NCBI RefSeq assembly: GCF_025567305.1 | Contig: NZ_JAOQJP010000014.1 | Coordinates: 16,971-80,970, forward strand | Source: Lentihominibacter butyricus | GTDB taxonomy: Bacteria; Bacillota; Clostridia; Peptostreptococcales; Anaerovoracaceae | DNA length: 64,000 nucleotides | Direction: 5' to 3' | Part shown: positions 43,045-52,009 of the stretch, one piece after another | Position numbering within the stretch: position 1 is the first letter of the stretch | How the letters are laid out: each line of letters begins with the position of its first letter | Notes under the pieces: model-generated | Told to the model about the DNA's origin: nothing | The model's input: the letters and a program-made list of their open reading frames with translations, nothing else | Database searches by the model: none | Program-made: the position numbers and the translations under genes

Positions 43045-44502
43045 CTATTTCAGCTTCCTGAAAGGCTCCAGATCAGGCTCTTCTCCCACCTTTCTTCGTG
43101 CGAGAGCATCGAGCACATCACCGTATACTTTCTTTGTTATCGGATATCTGATCACACATATCACTGACAGTGCCATGAAAACAGCGGGTATTATCGTCAG
43201 TGACAGACCTGTCCAGTGCATAGCGGTCACGGTCTGTACCTCGGCATCTCCGCTGAATCCGGCCAGGCTCAGTATTATACCCATCAGCTGCAGGCCTATA
43301 CCTTCAGACAGCGCCTCTGAAAGAGCCTGCAGCGATATGACCATGCCTGCTCTTTCCTTCCTGTTCATCAGTTCGTCTGCCTCGCACACATCGTATATCA
43401 TCGCAGGCAGAAGCTGCCAGTACGCACTGTTTCCTACGCAATATATCAGAGAAAGCACGACCACTCCCGCAAATGATCTTATGCCCAGAAAGCCGAAGAT
43501 CACCATTCCTACAGCGCTTATCATCATCGACGCTATATATGTGGTCCGCTTGTCTATCCACCTGGTCGCGCCTGATATCAGCGGTATGAAAGCTACCGCT
43601 ATGAAGGTGAAGATCATCATGATGACAGTGATCTCCGCTCCCGACATCTCCATATTATATGTAAAGAAATACATCCTGTCCGAGCAGAATATCGCATAGC
43701 CTATCAGGAAAAACACGCTCGCTCCCATTATATCCCGCACAGTTCTCATCTTCATGAGCTGCGCATAATTGCGAAACATCTCCGCGATCTCCTTTAATGC
43801 GTTCCTGTGCTGTTTCTTCTCATGCAGGCTTTCGCCGTCTGTCTCTGCCTCATTGCCTGCTCTGCCGCGTCCACGAGCGTATCTGTCTTTCGTTCCCAGC
43901 GCGGCTGTAAGCACCGCTCCGCCGGAGACCACGCCGCAGAATATTCCCGTTATCTGCCAGCCCGCAGCAGCGGTATATCCTGCTGCCGTGACCCACGAAA
44001 CCAGTATGTTTGGCAGCACAAGTCCGATCAGCGACCCTATGCAGTAAAAGAATGAGACATATCCTCTCAGCACTGTCCGCTCGTCATAATCATCTGTAAG
44101 CTCAGCGCCCCATGCCAGATACGGCACGAAGAACATCGAAAATGCAGTCCAGAACAGAATGATCATCACCGTATAGTACAGCACCTTGAAGGTCTCACTT
44201 GTATCTATATTTAAAAAGAACAGCGATGTGAACAGCATCAGCGGTATCGATGCAGCCAGCAGGAACGGCTTGCGCTTTCCTGCTCTCGACTGTAGATTAT
44301 CCGAAACATACCCGTTGACGACACCGCACAGAGTATTCCATACCGATCCGACTGCGGTTATCGTTCCCGCAGCTGCCGGATGCACCCCTGCTATCGTCGT
44401 CAGAAAAAACAGTGCGAACGACCCCATGATATTATAGAGCGCCGAGTCTCCTATCCCTGCAACACTGTAAAGTGCTTTTGCCTTGAATTTCAGTTTTCCC
44501 AT
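43045..44502 (-). CDS. MFS transporter, GPH (glycoside-pentoside-hexuronide:cation symporter)-like
   Basis: A 485-residue membrane protein with about 12 hydrophobic segments. The N-terminus (YSVAGIGDSALYNIMGSFALFFLT) and the TDDYDERTVLRGYVSFFYCIG segment are the GPH/MelB hallmarks; the latter contains the conserved Asp/Arg loop. A long charged central loop (about 215-245) splits the halves. The substrate is probably a sugar or glycoside with Na+ or H+. There are no sugar-metabolism genes next to it, so the substrate stays open. Confidence 0.85.
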   Translation of the reverse strand: MGKLKFKAKALYSVAGIGDSALYNIMGSFALFFLTTIAGVHPAAAGTITAVGSVWNTLCGVVNGYVSDNLQSRAGKRKPFLLAASIPLMLFTSLFFLNIDTSETFKVLYYTVMIILFWTAFSMFFVPYLAWGAELTDDYDERTVLRGYVSFFYCIGSLIGLVLPNILVSWVTAAGYTAAAGWQITGIFCGVVSGGAVLTAALGTKDRYARGRGRAGNEAETDGESLHEKKQHRNALKEIAEMFRNYAQLMKMRTVRDIMGASVFFLIGYAIFCSDRMYFFTYNMEMSGAEITVIMMIFTFIAVAFIPLISGATRWIDKRTTYIASMMISAVGMVIFGFLGIRSFAGVVVLSLIYCVGNSAYWQLLPAMIYDVCEADELMNRKERAGMVISLQALSEALSEGIGLQLMGIILSLAGFSGDAEVQTVTAMHWTGLSLTIIPAVFMALSVICVIRYPITKKVYGDVLDALARRKVGEEPDLEPFRKLK

Positions 44503-44626
44503 ACTATTTAAATCACCTTTTCTAATAAATTCCTGTTATATTATAGCACCAAGCCTCCTTTCAATGTTAGAAAAATCCCGTCATACCATCTCTGCCCGGT
44601 AACAAAAAATCTTGTTAGACAGAAAA

Positions 44627-44691
44627 ACAGGAGGCACCCGACGGATCGATGTCATCCCTGCCTGATGGCATCGCCGCCAACTGTCCTCCTG
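44627..44691 (-). terminator. Terminator of the MMPL/heptad-repeat operon
   Basis: On the minus strand CAGGAGG...CCTCCTG with an inner hairpin, followed by TTTTTC, 50 bp after the stop at 44741. Confidence 0.6.
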
Positions 44692-44740
44692 CTTTCCGGA
44701 TATGTCTAATGGAACGTTGTTTTGCTGTATATTACTTCAC

Positions 44741-46636
44741 TCAGTCTGCGACTTTTGTTCTGTAGATGAATTTGACCGATCCGTCCATGCCGTCGGGCAC
44801 CTGAGTGAACGTGTTGTACTGTTTTCCTGCTTTTATCACTGCATCAGCGCTGTTTACAGTTCCCTTGAGTTCGCTGTTGTAAAGGCTTACGATCTTTGCG
44901 ATGCCCTGCTGATAGAACTTCTGCATTCCCTCATTGAGCGTCTTCGATCCTGCATCGAGCTGATTTATACCGCTTATCAGAAGCCCTGAGTTATCGCTTA
45001 GCTGTGACATTCCTGCTGCCAGCTCCTCTGCTCCGGCTGCGAGCTTTGTCTGTCCTGCTGCAAGCTTCTTTGCTCCGGCTGCTATCTCGTTCGCAATTGA
45101 AGTGAGAGATTTAGTTTCTGCCGTAGCATCGTCGAGACCTTTCTGTAAGCCTGCGACTCCTGCCTGAACTGCTGCTGTACCCTTGACGAGTCCCGGGTTT
45201 TCCTCCGTGCCGTCACCGACAGTTATCTCTGTGTATATCGCATTCAACCCGCTGTCGAGACCTGCAGTGCCTGCGATGAGAGTCTCCGGGACCGCTATCA
45301 TATTCTGGTATTCTATCGACTTATCTATCGCACCTGTTATAGAATCATACTCCTCGTCCGTGATCTCGCCTGCTGTCTTCAGCCCTTCAAGTGCATCCTT
45401 TGCAGCATTGAGATACTGCAGGCTGGCACCTTTTGCCTTTACTATCCCATCCTGAAGATCTGCGACGCCATTCTTTATACTGTCAGAAACTGCCAGCACT
45501 CCCGGATTTTCTTCCGTGCCGTCTCCTGTATCGAACGCTGTCTTGAGATCTGCTGCACCTGTCGTCAGCTTGCTGCTTCCTTCTGACAGCTGAGCAACTC
45601 CCGTTTTCATTTTCTCGAGATTAGTGCTCAGCGCTTCCGAAAATTCTGCCGTTCCCTGTTCGAGTCCCAGGCTGCCGCTCAGTGCATCTGCGAAATTGAG
45701 ACTGAGGTCTGATGCTCCTTTGTTCAGCTTGCTCACTCCCGTGGAAAGAGCTGCCGAGCTTGTGCTGAGCTTGTGTATGCCTGCATACAGAGTGTTCGTG
45801 CCGCTCATAAGTTCCTTTGCCGCACTGTCCAGCTCCTTGATCTGTCCGTCGGGATCCATCGAGGAAAGCTTGTCAGTGTCGATATCCTGGAAGAAATCAT
45901 TAGTGACTACAGTCATCAGATCTTCCGGAGTGAATTCATCAGCATCACCTGTGATTTCAACTGTGCTTCCGAATCCGAGCTCAGACTCCGAAAGACCTAG
46001 ACTTTCTGCAACTCCCGGAGCAGCCATTCCGACTATGAATGACTTTTCTCCGTCATCGATCACTTTGCCGCTGCTTACCGTGATATTCTCAAAGCAGTCG
46101 TTTTCTATGATCATACCTGTAAGCACGACGAACGGAACCTTTACATCACTGCCGTTCACATTGACAGTCTCATTGTTCTCGTAGCTGATAACGATCCTGA
46201 CCTTTCCGCTTTTGCCTTCAAGATCCTTTCCTGCCACTTCCTTGTCGTCGAGATAATATTTTACACTCATGGAGACCGGAGCTTCCTTGTCCGTTTTCCC
46301 CTGGTAGTAAATGTCCTTGCCTTTTGCAGCCCATGTGATCGTGTCGTTGTCACCCTGAGTGAACTTCTCTTTGCCCTTCGTGTTTTCTATATCCGTAAGA
46401 GAAGTCGTATCGCTGATCGTATCTGTCGAAGCCTTGTTTTTCAGATGATCGCTCACGATGATGTCCGAAGTGCTTCCATCGGACTCGGTCACAACATAGA
46501 CTGTTTCGTCTTTTACATTCCTGCCGCTGCTTTCTGCCGCGAATACCGGCGCTGCAGTCATCACGAATGTCACTGCAGCTGCGGCAACGCAGGATAATAC
46601 TTTAGTCTTTTTTGATTTATTTATAAAGGTATTCAT
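44741..46636 (-). CDS. Exported heptad-repeat protein (YhgE/Pip-like, X-L-X-X-G repeats)
   Basis: A 631-residue secreted protein. The signal peptide is at residues 1-34 (SCVAAAAVTFVMTAAPVFAA). From about residue 270 it is an elongated coil with L-x-x-G heptads (for example KKLAAGQTKLAAGAEELAAG). Such proteins of the YhgE family accompany MMPL transporters in Bacillota. There is no C-terminal membrane segment, so the coil is probably outside the cell or loosely attached, unlike the classical YhgE. It follows the MMPL gene by 14 bp and so is probably co-expressed with it. Confidence 0.8.
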   Translation of the reverse strand: MNTFINKSKKTKVLSCVAAAAVTFVMTAAPVFAAESSGRNVKDETVYVVTESDGSTSDIIVSDHLKNKASTDTISDTTSLTDIENTKGKEKFTQGDNDTITWAAKGKDIYYQGKTDKEAPVSMSVKYYLDDKEVAGKDLEGKSGKVRIVISYENNETVNVNGSDVKVPFVVLTGMIIENDCFENITVSSGKVIDDGEKSFIVGMAAPGVAESLGLSESELGFGSTVEITGDADEFTPEDLMTVVTNDFFQDIDTDKLSSMDPDGQIKELDSAAKELMSGTNTLYAGIHKLSTSSAALSTGVSKLNKGASDLSLNFADALSGSLGLEQGTAEFSEALSTNLEKMKTGVAQLSEGSSKLTTGAADLKTAFDTGDGTEENPGVLAVSDSIKNGVADLQDGIVKAKGASLQYLNAAKDALEGLKTAGEITDEEYDSITGAIDKSIEYQNMIAVPETLIAGTAGLDSGLNAIYTEITVGDGTEENPGLVKGTAAVQAGVAGLQKGLDDATAETKSLTSIANEIAAGAKKLAAGQTKLAAGAEELAAGMSQLSDNSGLLISGINQLDAGSKTLNEGMQKFYQQGIAKIVSLYNSELKGTVNSADAVIKAGKQYNTFTQVPDGMDGSVKFIYRTKVAD

Positions 46637-46650
46637 TCTGGTCCCTCCTG

Positions 46651-48753
46651 TTATTCAACTGATCCTGTCATTTCAGGCTCTGCTCCGCCCTTGTTGATGA
46701 AACCCTTGCTGGTCTTGCATATGATCTTGTCAAACAGCATGAACATCGACGGCAGTATGAACATTACCACCAGCATACTTACGATCGCGCCGCGCGCCAT
46801 CAGGTCGCAGAGTGAACTGATGATATCTATATCCGAATACATTCCGACTCCGAATGTCGCTGCGAAAAATCCGAGTGCGCTGACCATTATCGACGGCATC
46901 GATGTCGAGTGCGCTATCTTTACAGCTTCATGCTTGCTCTTGCCTTCGTAGCGCTCGCGTTTGTACCGCGTGGTCATCAGTATCGCGTAGTCCACCGTCG
47001 CGCCGAGCTGTATCGTGCTGATACATATCGAGGCGATGAACGGCAGCTCCGTCCCTGTATAATAAGGAATGCCCATATTTATAAAGATAGCCAGCTCTAT
47101 GACAGCTACCAGTATGATCGGCAAAGATATCGACTTCAGGACTATAGCTATGATAATGAATATGACCGCAATAGAGATCGCACTCACTACCTTGAAGTCC
47201 TTGTCTGTGATACTGATCAAATCTTTTGTACATGGTGCCTCTCCTATGAGCATTCCATTATTATCATATTTTTTGACAACTTTGTTTATACTGTCGATCT
47301 GATCATTTACCTTGTCGCTCGCAACTTTGTATTTCGAGTTGATTATAAGCAGCTGATAGTTTTCGCTCTTCACTATGTTTTCGAGATTTCCCGGTATTAT
47401 CTCATCCGGTACAGCTGGACCTACCGCGCTTTCGAGCCCCAGCGTGTACTTGACGCCGTCTATCTTGTCGATATCCTGCATCATGCTGTCGACGTCCTTC
47501 TTATCCATATCGGCATCTACAAGCAGCATGTGAGTCGTGTTCATGTCAAACTCTTCTCCGAGCTTGTCGTTAGCAATGTGGAAAGGCAGGGTATCCGGCA
47601 CGCTCTTGTCGAGGTTGTAGTAAACGCTCGTGTGAGTGTATCCGAAATATGCCGGTATCATCAGAACGATGAATATCACTGCGAATATCCCCGGTTTCTT
47701 AGTCACCAGTCCTGAAAGCTTATCGAACTTAGGGATGATACCCTTGTGCCTTGTCTTCTCTATAAGCGGCTCAAACGTCAGTATCAGCGAAGGCAGTATC
47801 GTGATACAGCCGAGCACTCCGAAAATAACGCCCTTTGCCATTACAATACCCAGGTCTTTTCCAAGCGTGAAAGTCATGAAGCAAAGTGCCAGGAAGCCTG
47901 CGACTGTAGTAAGCGAGCTGCCCGTTATAGAAACGAACGTGTTCGCTACCGCATGAGACATCGCTTCTTCCTTGTCTCTTCCCAGCTCGTGCCGCTGTTC
48001 TTCGTAGCTGTGCCACAGGAATATCGAGTAGTCCATCGTGACTCCCAGCTGCAGCACTGCGCTGAGCGCTTTCGTGATATAGGATATCTGACCCATGAAC
48101 ACATTCGACCCCAGATTGTAGAGTATCGACATACCTATTCCTGCGATGAATACAAGCGGTATGATCCACGAGTCCATGAAGATCGCCAGCACTATGCAGC
48201 AGAGCACTACTGCTATGGCTACATATACGGGTTCTTCTTTTTCGGCCAGTTCCTTCAGGTCTTCGACGAATGCTGTCATGCCGCTGACGAAGCACTGTTT
48301 GCCGCCTATCTTGCGGATCTCCGAAACTGCACCCATGCTCTCATCCGACGATGTCGACTCATCGAAGAACACTGCCATCAGAGTCGTGTCTCCGCTGTTG
48401 AATTCATTGTAGATGTTCTTGGGGATCATCTCATAAGGAACTGATGAGTCGACCAGCGTATCGTACCATATGACGCTGTCAACGTGATCCACCTTTTCGA
48501 TCTTGCTCTTCAGCTCAGCTACGTCTTTTTTATCCATGCCGTCTACCATGACCATGGAAAATCCACCCTTGCCGAATTCGTCCAGAAGTATGTCCTGCCC
48601 TTTTATCGTTTCGATATCATCAGGCAGATAACTAAGGACGTCATAGTTTATCCTCGTCGCCATCATTCCGATGACTGACGGGATAAGAAGCAGTACCGCT
48701 ATCACCAGAATGAGCTTTCGTTTCCTGGTAACAGCTTCTCCCAGTTTCAACAT
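46651..48753 (-). CDS. MMPL/RND-family transporter
   Basis: A 700-residue membrane transporter with two similar halves of six helices each, the HAE3/MMPL layout. Motifs include the halves LGVTMDYSIFLWHSYEEQR and LGATVDYAILMTTRYKRER, where the membrane-embedded Asp-Tyr pair carries protons. Large loops after the first and seventh helices face outside. MMPL proteins export lipids, siderophores or hydrophobic drugs; the substrate is unknown. The start at 48753 follows GAGGTGAT, preferred to a GTG 12 nt earlier. It is downstream of a TetR gene, with a 25-bp palindrome between them. Confidence 0.9.
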   Translation of the reverse strand: MLKLGEAVTRKRKLILVIAVLLLIPSVIGMMATRINYDVLSYLPDDIETIKGQDILLDEFGKGGFSMVMVDGMDKKDVAELKSKIEKVDHVDSVIWYDTLVDSSVPYEMIPKNIYNEFNSGDTTLMAVFFDESTSSDESMGAVSEIRKIGGKQCFVSGMTAFVEDLKELAEKEEPVYVAIAVVLCCIVLAIFMDSWIIPLVFIAGIGMSILYNLGSNVFMGQISYITKALSAVLQLGVTMDYSIFLWHSYEEQRHELGRDKEEAMSHAVANTFVSITGSSLTTVAGFLALCFMTFTLGKDLGIVMAKGVIFGVLGCITILPSLILTFEPLIEKTRHKGIIPKFDKLSGLVTKKPGIFAVIFIVLMIPAYFGYTHTSVYYNLDKSVPDTLPFHIANDKLGEEFDMNTTHMLLVDADMDKKDVDSMMQDIDKIDGVKYTLGLESAVGPAVPDEIIPGNLENIVKSENYQLLIINSKYKVASDKVNDQIDSINKVVKKYDNNGMLIGEAPCTKDLISITDKDFKVVSAISIAVIFIIIAIVLKSISLPIILVAVIELAIFINMGIPYYTGTELPFIASICISTIQLGATVDYAILMTTRYKRERYEGKSKHEAVKIAHSTSMPSIMVSALGFFAATFGVGMYSDIDIISSLCDLMARGAIVSMLVVMFILPSMFMLFDKIICKTSKGFINKGGAEPEMTGSVE

Positions 48754-48833
48754 AATCAATATCACCTCTATCTTTTCTATGTACAGTGCAAGTCTACCAT
48801 TACATTTTTGATTTACATATGATCAAAAAAAAG

Positions 48834-48858
48834 GTCGTGTACAAATTTTGTACACGAC
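48834..48858. terminator. 25-bp perfect palindrome: tetR terminator and possible operator
   Basis: GTCGTGTACAAA-T-TTTGTACACGAC is perfect over 12+12 bp. On the minus strand it is followed by TTTTTTTT, so it is an intrinsic terminator for tetR. It also lies about 80 bp before the MMPL start and has the size of a TetR-family operator, so it could regulate the transporter operon. Confidence 0.7.
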
Positions 48859-48932
48859 TCGTTTTTTGTTAAATGTTTCATAATATTCATGCATATTTTA
48901 TATGCTGCCGCTATGCTTCCACAACACGTCCG

Positions 48933-49505
48933 TCACTTCGCCATAACCCTCTCAGCGCTTGCGATCGCAGCTTTTACAGTTCCCTGGAACATGCTGTTGT
49001 AAAGGTCTGCCAGCAGTTCCGGCTCTGTCTTCATCCCTTCCTTTATCCACTGCAGCGTAGCGCCAACGAATGCATTATGATAAAAATCCGCCACTGTTTT
49101 CTTTGCAAGCTCGTCGACATCCATATCTTTAGTCTGTATCTCTATGATCTGCAGCGCATACATGCCGACAACCTTCTTTATGTATGTCTCAAGCTCCTCC
49201 TGACGTATCGAATAGTAGACGTTCTCTATCATTTTGCGGTTTTCATTGAGGTATGTAAGTATGTTCAGGAAAAAATCCTTCCAGTCTTCACCGCCGGCAT
49301 ACTCTCTCAGCATCATGTCGGCCTGCTCTCTGAAAATATACGAAAGCAGATCGTACACGTCCTGAAAATGATAGTAAAAGGTATTCCTCGTAACCCCGCA
49401 TTCATCGGTTATATCTTTTATCGTTATCCTGTCCAGCGGCTTTTTCTCCAGAAGAGTTGCGATCGACGCCGCAAGAGCTCGTTTTGTCAGTTTTGATGTA
49501 GGCAT
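48933..49505 (-). CDS. TetR/AcrR family transcriptional regulator
   Basis: A 190-residue DNA-binding protein. The N-terminal HTH is LEKKPLDRITIKDITDECG...NTFYYHFQDVYDLL, the standard TetR pattern; the C-terminal ligand domain is divergent, with the DYHF-like TetR_C variant seen in Dha-type regulators. GGGGAGGGG precedes the ATG. It lies just upstream of the MMPL operon on the same strand and probably regulates it. The IS4 element ends about 51 bp before its start, so part of its native promoter may have been lost or replaced. Confidence 0.88.
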   Translation of the reverse strand: MPTSKLTKRALAASIATLLEKKPLDRITIKDITDECGVTRNTFYYHFQDVYDLLSYIFREQADMMLREYAGGEDWKDFFLNILTYLNENRKMIENVYYSIRQEELETYIKKVVGMYALQIIEIQTKDMDVDELAKKTVADFYHNAFVGATLQWIKEGMKTEPELLADLYNSMFQGTVKAAIASAERVMAK

Positions 49506-49555
49506 TGTCCCCTCCCCGTTTTTTGATACTGATATGCAGTACGACCGTACCGCTG

Positions 49556-49644
49556 CAATGTCATTAAGTTAAGCGACATTGGACCGGGCGTTTCTTAAAA
49601 CAACAAGACAGAGTATATCTCAAAAAGGTATGCTCTGTTGTTTT
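49556..49644 (+). repeat. IS4 left terminal inverted repeat (89 bp)
   Basis: Starts CAATGTCATTAAG and ends CTGTTGTTTT. Matches 51111-51199 in reverse complement without mismatch; also matches the sequence from 63905. Confidence 0.95.
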
Positions 49645-49728
49645 TTTTTTTACACTTTTTTCTGAAATACACTTGACAAAATCGGGCTCATATGCGGCGC
49701 AGCCTCTTAGATGAAGGAGGTAAGCAAA

Positions 49729-51030
49729 ATGAACGAACACCCTGATTTTGTTAAGAATGCGTTAATTTCAACGATTGATGAGATGTCCAACCATATCGAG
49801 ACTTTTGTAAAAAGACCTGGAAGAGACTTTTCAAGAAAACGAGTATTTGATTTCCCAACTATGCTGAAGTTTATTCTTTCTTTGGGAAGCAGCACAATCT
49901 CGTCGGAGATATTTCGCTTCTTCTCTTATGAAAATTTTCCAACAACCCCTGCATTTGTTCAACAGAGAACAAAAATTCTTCCAGAGGCATTTCAATATTT
50001 GTTTCGGGCATTCCATGCGTCTGCAGCACCAAAGCCAAAGCTGTTCCATGGTTATCAGCTTTTAGCGGCAGATGGATCAAAGGCAATATTTCCCTACAAT
50101 GCGCGGGATGAAGCCGCATGCCATCCCAAAGACCATTACAATGCACTGCATCTTAATACCTTGTACGATTTGTGCAGCAAATATTATGTTGATGCGGAAA
50201 TTAATCCTGAAACCAAAGCAGGTGAACCGGGTGCTGCTGTTGAAATGATAGAAAGGATTTCAGATAAGAACCCTGTTATTCTTGTTGCAGACCGAGGATA
50301 TGAAAATTACAATCTGTTTGCTCATGCTGAGGAACGACTGTTTGACTATGTGATTCGAATTAAGGACAGAGAAAGCAATGGAATGCTTTCCGGCATAGAA
50401 TTGCCTGATGAAGATGAATTTGATGTTGAAAGACGGGTGATTCTTACCAGACACTCTACCGGTCCCGCATTGATTAATCGAAAAACTTACAAACTGCTTT
50501 CCCAAAAGACAAGGTTCGATTACATAACGGATTTAAATGCCCCTGATTACGAGCTGACAATACGATTTGTAAGATTTCGAGTTGCTCCAGATAAATATTA
50601 CGCATTAGCCACCAGTCTTACTGCAGAAGATATGCCTGTAGAGATGCTGAAGGAAATTTACCGGCTGCGTTGGGGAATTGAAACATCTTATCGCTGGGAA
50701 AAACATGTATTGGGACTGGAGGCTGTACACTCTAAGAAACTTGAATGCATTATGCAGGAAATTTATGCGCAATTAATTATGTACAATTTTAGTATGTACA
50801 TCGCTGCAGGTCTTCAGCCGGAGCAGAAAAAAAGAAAACACCCGGTACAAATCAATTATACGCAGGCGTTAAAAATTTGTATGTATTTCTTCAGACTGGC
50901 GGCGGATATCTCGCCGCCAGATATTGAAGCACTTATACTGCAATTTGTCTTACCCGTAAGACGCGGCCGCTCCTACCAAAGAAAAGCCGCAACAGCAGTA
51001 GGCATAGGCTTCAATTACAGATTAGCATAA
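49729..51030 (+). CDS. IS4-family transposase (DDE)
   Basis: A 433-residue transposase of the IS4 family with a DDE/RNase H-like catalytic domain. The first Asp is in AADGSKAIF, the second in VADRGYENYNLFAH, and the YREK-type motif in YRLRWGIETSYRWEK with Glu as the third catalytic residue. The ATG at 49729 is preceded by AAGGAGG; the in-frame ATG at 49711 is before that site. The frame is intact and the terminal repeats are perfect, so the element may still be active. Confidence 0.95.
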   Translation: MNEHPDFVKNALISTIDEMSNHIETFVKRPGRDFSRKRVFDFPTMLKFILSLGSSTISSEIFRFFSYENFPTTPAFVQQRTKILPEAFQYLFRAFHASAAPKPKLFHGYQLLAADGSKAIFPYNARDEAACHPKDHYNALHLNTLYDLCSKYYVDAEINPETKAGEPGAAVEMIERISDKNPVILVADRGYENYNLFAHAEERLFDYVIRIKDRESNGMLSGIELPDEDEFDVERRVILTRHSTGPALINRKTYKLLSQKTRFDYITDLNAPDYELTIRFVRFRVAPDKYYALATSLTAEDMPVEMLKEIYRLRWGIETSYRWEKHVLGLEAVHSKKLECIMQEIYAQLIMYNFSMYIAAGLQPEQKKRKHPVQINYTQALKICMYFFRLAADISPPDIEALILQFVLPVRRGRSYQRKAATAVGIGFNYRLA

Positions 51031-51110
51031 AAAGTAAATGAATACAAATAGAATCAGGCAGTAATTTTCTGGCGAATTATTTGTGATGCTCAAAATTCAA
51101 TTTATGAACG

Positions 51111-51199
51111 AAAACAACAGAGCATACCTTTTTGAGATATACTCTGTCTTGTTGTTTTAAGAAACGCCCGGTCCAATGTCGCTTAACTTAATGACATTG
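51111..51199 (-). repeat. IS4 right terminal inverted repeat (89 bp)
   Basis: Exact reverse complement of 49556-49644, ending ACTTAATGACATTG. Confidence 0.95.
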
Positions 51200-51927
51200 G
51201 TTTCTTTCCCGCTCATTTTATTTTTCATTTTCGCGGACACTCTGCTCGCCCCATACACTGCCATAAAAAGCAGCGCGATAAACACCGCCATTTTAGACAT
51301 CGAGCCTATTATTACAGCGGCCGCGTTTCCTTCGCTTTTTATCATGCTTGCCAGACAGGAAAAAATTGTCCATCCGATTAAATCACTGACTGCCGAGGAT
51401 CGCATGATGACCGCGCCCACATCTGATTTTAGCAGGTTCAAATCTATTAATGTTTTCAAAATTACAGGCAGAGAAGAAATGGATAAAATCGTTCCCATGA
51501 ACAAGGCGTAGATCCATTGCCCGCCGCTTTTTTCATACATCTGGCTTACAGGAAACAAAAATCCGATTCCCGCCCCCAGGCATAAAGGGATTAAAATGCC
51601 AAACAAACTGGAGAAGCGGGCTTGTTTTTTCAGCCCCTTGGCAGTGTCCCATTTCATTTCCATTCCCGCGACAAACATAAACAGGAGCATGCCGAATTCA
51701 ATAAACCGATCTAGCTCAGGACTGATAATGGTCTTCGCCGGAAACAGCGTATCAAACACGCCAGGTGATAGAGCGCCTAAAACTGTCGGGCCGATCAAAA
51801 TTCCTCCCAGCAATTCCCCAATCACAGAAGGCTGACCAAGTTTTTTGGCGATTTGTCCAAAGATCAAGGCTGTTATCAGCAATACACAAATCTGGAGAAA
51901 AAAAAGAGACATATCCGTATGTTCCAT
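51200..51927 (-). pseudogene. CPA2-type cation:proton antiporter, truncated by the IS4 element
   Basis: The first 242 residues of a monovalent cation:proton antiporter. N-terminal helices such as QPSVIGELLGGILIGPTVLG and FMLLFMFVAGMEMKWD are the Kef/CPA2 pattern (full proteins have 12-13 helices and about 390 or more residues). The native reading frame stops at the IS boundary 51199; the frame then runs 42 nt into the IS to a stop at 51157, adding a foreign tail. Seven hydrophobic segments remain, so the protein should be inactive. The start follows GAGGAG. The glycyl radical enzyme gene is 82 bp upstream on the same strand and was probably its operon partner. Confidence 0.85.
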
Positions 51928-51956
51928 ATGCAAACGCTCCTCTCCCACTTTTTGCT

Positions 51957-51998
51957 AAGGAAGCCAGATATGCAGGTTTTGGCATATCCGGCTTCCTA
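51957..51998 (-). other. Hairpin between the glycyl radical enzyme and antiporter genes
   Basis: On the minus strand AGGAAGCCGGATATGC...GCATATCTGGCTTCCT, a 16-bp stem with one mismatch and an 8-nt loop. There is no T run, so it may be an mRNA-processing or stability hairpin inside an operon rather than a terminator. Confidence 0.6.
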
Positions 51999-52009
51999 AA
52001 TTTGAAAAA

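Larger units (their letters stand above)
49556..51199 (+). mobile_element. Complete IS4-family insertion sequence (copy 1)
   Basis: A 1,644-bp element. Its ends are perfect inverted repeats of 89 bp: 49556-49644 matches the reverse complement of 51111-51199 base for base. Each repeat contains ACAGAG...CTCTGT hairpins followed by a T run facing inward, which act as terminators that insulate the transposase from outside promoters. The single gene is the transposase at 49729. A second copy starts at 63905. No target duplication is seen (flanks GACCGTACCGCTG and GTTTCTTTCCCGC), so the ends may have been rearranged. The right end truncates a transporter gene. Confidence 0.93.

Noticed and set aside
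49540..51215. Target-site duplication of IS4 copy 1
   Set aside because: The 10-13 bases on each side do not match, so no duplication is claimed.
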